Source of the DNA: an uncultured Flammeovirgaceae bacterium | GTDB taxonomy: Bacteria > Bacteroidota > Bacteroidia > Cytophagales > Cyclobacteriaceae | Assembly: GCA_937138955.1 (NCBI GenBank) | Contig: CAKZPJ010000097.1 | Span: 1 to 15,417 of the forward strand | Length of the DNA stretch: 15,417 nt | Direction of reading: 5' to 3' | Part shown: piece after piece, positions 13,375 through 15,417 of the stretch | Numbering within the stretch: position 1 is the stretch's first letter | Layout of the letters: each line of letters starts with the position of its first letter | Program-made: the position numbers and the translations under genes | Notes under the pieces: model-generated | Seen by the model: the letters and a program-made list of their open reading frames with translations, nothing else | The model's database searches: none | What the model was told of the DNA's origin: nothing

Positions 13375-15156
13375 ATGAGTAAACATACTTACGAATACGG
13401 CGTCATTGGAAACTGTGCTTTTCTGGCTCATATCGGTAAAGACACAAATGTAGCCTGGCTCTGCTGGCCCCGCTTTGATAGCAGTTTTGTTTTTGGTGGT
13501 ATCCTTGACAAGAAAAAAGGCGGCGAGTTTAGTATTCAGCCTAAGTCCGACTCTTTCGACACCCATCAGTACTACGAGGAGAATACTAACGTGCTTTGCA
13601 CCGAAATTACTACGGATGAAGGAAAGTACCGAGTAACTGATTTTGCTCCTCGTTTCTTACAGTACGATCGGAATTTCAAACCGCTGATGTTAATCCGTAA
13701 GCTGGAGCCATTATCTGGTACCCCTTTAGTGAAAGTCACCTGTAATCCAGTAGGCGAATACGGTGACCTTAAATTGATAAATAATCAAGCCAGTAATCAT
13801 ATTAAGTTTTTAGGATTAGAGCGAGAGATTCGCCTTACTACCGATATTTCGCTCACGCATATTATAGAGAATAATTATTTTGTACTAAACGATACTAAGT
13901 ACTTAGTACTGACTTACGGGTCGCCACTAGAAGCACCCGTCAGTAGTACTTCTGAGACGTTTTTACAAAGTACCACCAACTATTGGCGTAATTGGGTAAA
14001 GAGTACTAGTATTAAGGACTTCGGTCAGCGGGAAGTGTTACGGTCAGCCTTAGTACTAAAAATTCATCAGTACGAAGATACCGGGGGCATTATTGCCGCA
14101 GCTACTACGAGCTTACCCGAGTCACCGGGCAGCGGCCGGAATTGGGACTACCGCTACTGTTGGCTGCGGGATACCTACTATACGCTTAATGCCTTTAATA
14201 ATATTGGGCACTTTGAGGAGCTGGAACGTTATTTTCACTATATCGCCAATATCTCGGCTACTCAGGGAGAGCGTTATCAGCCTCTGTACGCTATTGGCGG
14301 ACGTGATCAACTCGTAGAGCGCATTATTGATTTAGAAGGCTATAAAGGGAATGGACCAGTGCGCATTGGTAACCAAGCTTACGAACACATCCAGAACGAT
14401 GTATACGGGCAGGTGCTACTTTCTCTATTGCCACTTTACGTAGACTTTCGTTTTAATCAGGACGAACGAGCCGGTTCAGATAAACTAGCTGCCGATGTAC
14501 TTAATCGGATTGAAAAGTTTATTCAGGAACCTGACGCCGGTTTGTGGGAATTTCGGGATTTTAAGCAACTGCACTGCTACACGTATCTTTTCCATTGGGC
14601 CGGAAGTTCGGCAGCGGTAAAGATTGCAGATTTTATGAAAGATGAATCTCTCAAGAAAAAAGCGGTGTATTTGCGCGATTTAGCCGCTAATAAAATTGAG
14701 GCTTGCTACGATCCGGTTCGTAAGGTGTATACTCAGGCCATCGGTACCAGTAATCTGGACGCTAGCACACTACAGCTTATTATGATGAATTATCTGGATA
14801 GTAATTCTGATCTAGCTAAGAACCATTTAATAAATCTAGAGAAAGAACTTCGTTCGGAAGGGGGCTTGTTTTATCGCTATAAACATACCGACGACTTCGG
14901 TACTCCGGAAACTACCTTTTTGATTTGTGCTTTCTGGTACGTAGAAGCCTTAGCCTGCGTAGGCCGCTTAGATGAAGCCATTGAGACGTTTGAAAGTATT
15001 ATGAAATTCAGCAACCACGTGGGGCTGTTTAGTGAAGATGTAGATGCTAAAACGGGTAGCCAATGGGGTAATTTCCCCCAAGCTTACAGCCACGTAGGTT
15101 TAGTAAACGCCGCTTTTCGCATCGCTACTCGTCTGGATAATCCAACCTTTTTATAA
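13375..15156 (+). CDS. Glycoside hydrolase family 15 protein (candidate trehalase or glucoamylase-like)
   Basis: Predicted inverting alpha-glucosidase with a (alpha/alpha)6 barrel, 593 aa. The N-terminal beta-sandwich opens with YGVIGNCAFLAHIGKD and WLCWPRFDSSFVFGGILD. The catalytic domain from about residue 215 carries TGGIIAAATTSLPES (236-250), RNWDYRYCWLRD (255-266), the NDVYGQ segment (341-346), the general acid E392 in GLWEFRD and the general base E554 in LFSEDVD, followed by WGNFPQAYSHVGL (564-576). Both catalytic glutamates are present. No signal peptide is seen, so it acts in the cytosol. GH15 includes glucoamylases, glucodextranases and actinobacterial trehalases. With otsAB in the same window and a cytosolic location, trehalose breakdown is a fair guess but unproved. 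ATG 13375 gives the standard start MSKHTYEYGVIGN. It is divergent from the FAH gene. Confidence 0.88.
   Translation: MSKHTYEYGVIGNCAFLAHIGKDTNVAWLCWPRFDSSFVFGGILDKKKGGEFSIQPKSDSFDTHQYYEENTNVLCTEITTDEGKYRVTDFAPRFLQYDRNFKPLMLIRKLEPLSGTPLVKVTCNPVGEYGDLKLINNQASNHIKFLGLEREIRLTTDISLTHIIENNYFVLNDTKYLVLTYGSPLEAPVSSTSETFLQSTTNYWRNWVKSTSIKDFGQREVLRSALVLKIHQYEDTGGIIAAATTSLPESPGSGRNWDYRYCWLRDTYYTLNAFNNIGHFEELERYFHYIANISATQGERYQPLYAIGGRDQLVERIIDLEGYKGNGPVRIGNQAYEHIQNDVYGQVLLSLLPLYVDFRFNQDERAGSDKLAADVLNRIEKFIQEPDAGLWEFRDFKQLHCYTYLFHWAGSSAAVKIADFMKDESLKKKAVYLRDLAANKIEACYDPVRKVYTQAIGTSNLDASTLQLIMMNYLDSNSDLAKNHLINLEKELRSEGGLFYRYKHTDDFGTPETTFLICAFWYVEALACVGRLDEAIETFESIMKFSNHVGLFSEDVDAKTGSQWGNFPQAYSHVGLVNAAFRIATRLDNPTFL
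13893..13908. repeat. 16-bp perfect palindrome inside the GH15 gene
   Basis: TACTAAGTACTTAGTA is self-complementary over all 16 bases and lies in a stretch with five AGTACT hexamers (13898, 13905, 13945, 14002, 14052). It is coding DNA, so it may simply reflect GTA/CTA codon preference. Confidence 0.6.
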
Positions 15157-15161
15157 AATAA

Positions 15162-15206
15162 GAGATATGAAATATGAAAATCTTTGTTTCACATCTCATA
15201 TTTCTC
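15162..15206 (+). terminator. Imperfect hairpin after the GH15 stop
   Basis: The left arm 15162-15179 (GAGATATGAAATATGAAA) and right arm 15187-15206 pair imperfectly around a 7-nt loop. The last 14 bases of the left arm match at 12 positions. It begins 6 nt after the GH15 stop. It is AT-rich with mismatches, so it may be a weak terminator or another degenerate intergenic repeat. Confidence 0.4.
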
Positions 15207-15246
15207 ATTTCAAATTTGATAAGTGAGTTACTGTCCTATGAAGTGA

Positions 15247-15407
15247 TTTAAAGTTTTAGAATCTGTTTTGTCAGAACTGCTTCGTTTTCAGCATATTTAA
15301 GTATTTAGAAGATAGTCAAAAGTTACGCTAAAGATTTGAGCCAGATTTTCTTCATAAAGTGTTGAAAATCACCGCTAGTAACTCGGTAGTTTTATAAAAA
15401 CTTTAAA
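15247..15407. repeat. AT-rich inverted repeat pair in the 3' tail
   Basis: TTTAAAGTTTT (15247-15257) and AAAACTTTAAA (15397-15407) are perfect 11-bp inverted copies 139 bp apart. The span holds no open gene. A minus-strand stretch ending near 15325 reads SGDFQHFMKKIWLKSLA before a stop, bounded by a stop 24 residues upstream. It could be a decayed transposase end or chance. No flanking target duplication was identified. Confidence 0.3.
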
Positions 15408-15417
15408 CCGCTTCTAT

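Noticed and set aside
1..15417. Defence, toxin-antitoxin or secretion system
   Set aside because: All large frames belong to housekeeping or metabolic families and no pair of small overlapping toxin-antitoxin genes is visible.

Overview
This window looks like ordinary chromosomal DNA from a marine-type Bacteroidota, most likely a Cytophagales relative. That placement is inferred from protein style and gene content, not from a marker gene. Supporting signs are a FtsE of the type usual in this phylum, a fused trehalose-phosphate synthase/phosphatase, starts without visible Shine-Dalgarno sequences, and a promoter matching the Bacteroidota sigma consensus (TTG, 19 bp, TAnnTTTG) in front of the Mur ligase gene. 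No phage, integrase, CRISPR, tRNA or rRNA signal was seen, and no defence or secretion island. I do not see a clear new system.

Layout, left to right. 2-688 (+): ftsE, cut at its 5' end by the window edge. 845-2380 (+): Ppx/GppA exopolyphosphatase. 2512-2868 (+): a small VOC (glyoxalase-fold) gene broken by an in-frame amber codon at 2803. 3017-4093 (+): a cytosolic zinc-ribbon metallopeptidase. 4233-5606 (+): Mpl-type murein-peptide ligase. 5779-6591 (+): DEDDh 3'-5' exonuclease. 6686-8869 (+): fused OtsA-OtsB. 9000-10409 (-): RecD-like SF1 helicase, convergent with otsAB. 10572-12494 (-): secreted M23 (LytM) peptidase. 12481-13092 (-): FAH-family hydrolase, overlapping the M23 gene by 14 nt. 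13375-15156 (+): GH15 glycosidase. The last 261 nt hold an imperfect hairpin and an AT-rich inverted repeat but no convincing gene.

Functional links. FtsE, Mpl and the M23 peptidase all touch the cell envelope: FtsEX controls murein hydrolases, Mpl recycles murein peptides, and LytM-domain proteins cut or regulate cutting of peptidoglycan. OtsAB makes trehalose, and the GH15 enzyme 4.5 kb away is a candidate trehalase or other alpha-glucosidase. Ppx and trehalose synthesis both fit stress physiology. These links rest on neighbourhood only.

The most unusual material is in the gaps. Most junctions carry a short degenerate repeat or imperfect hairpin, from several unrelated sequence families (AGTC-type, CATCAAT heptamers, GGAAG-type, CAATCGA-type, TAGTGTTATGG-type, GATATGAAA-type), often right at gene 3' ends. 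The broken VOC gene is the clearest single-gene anomaly.
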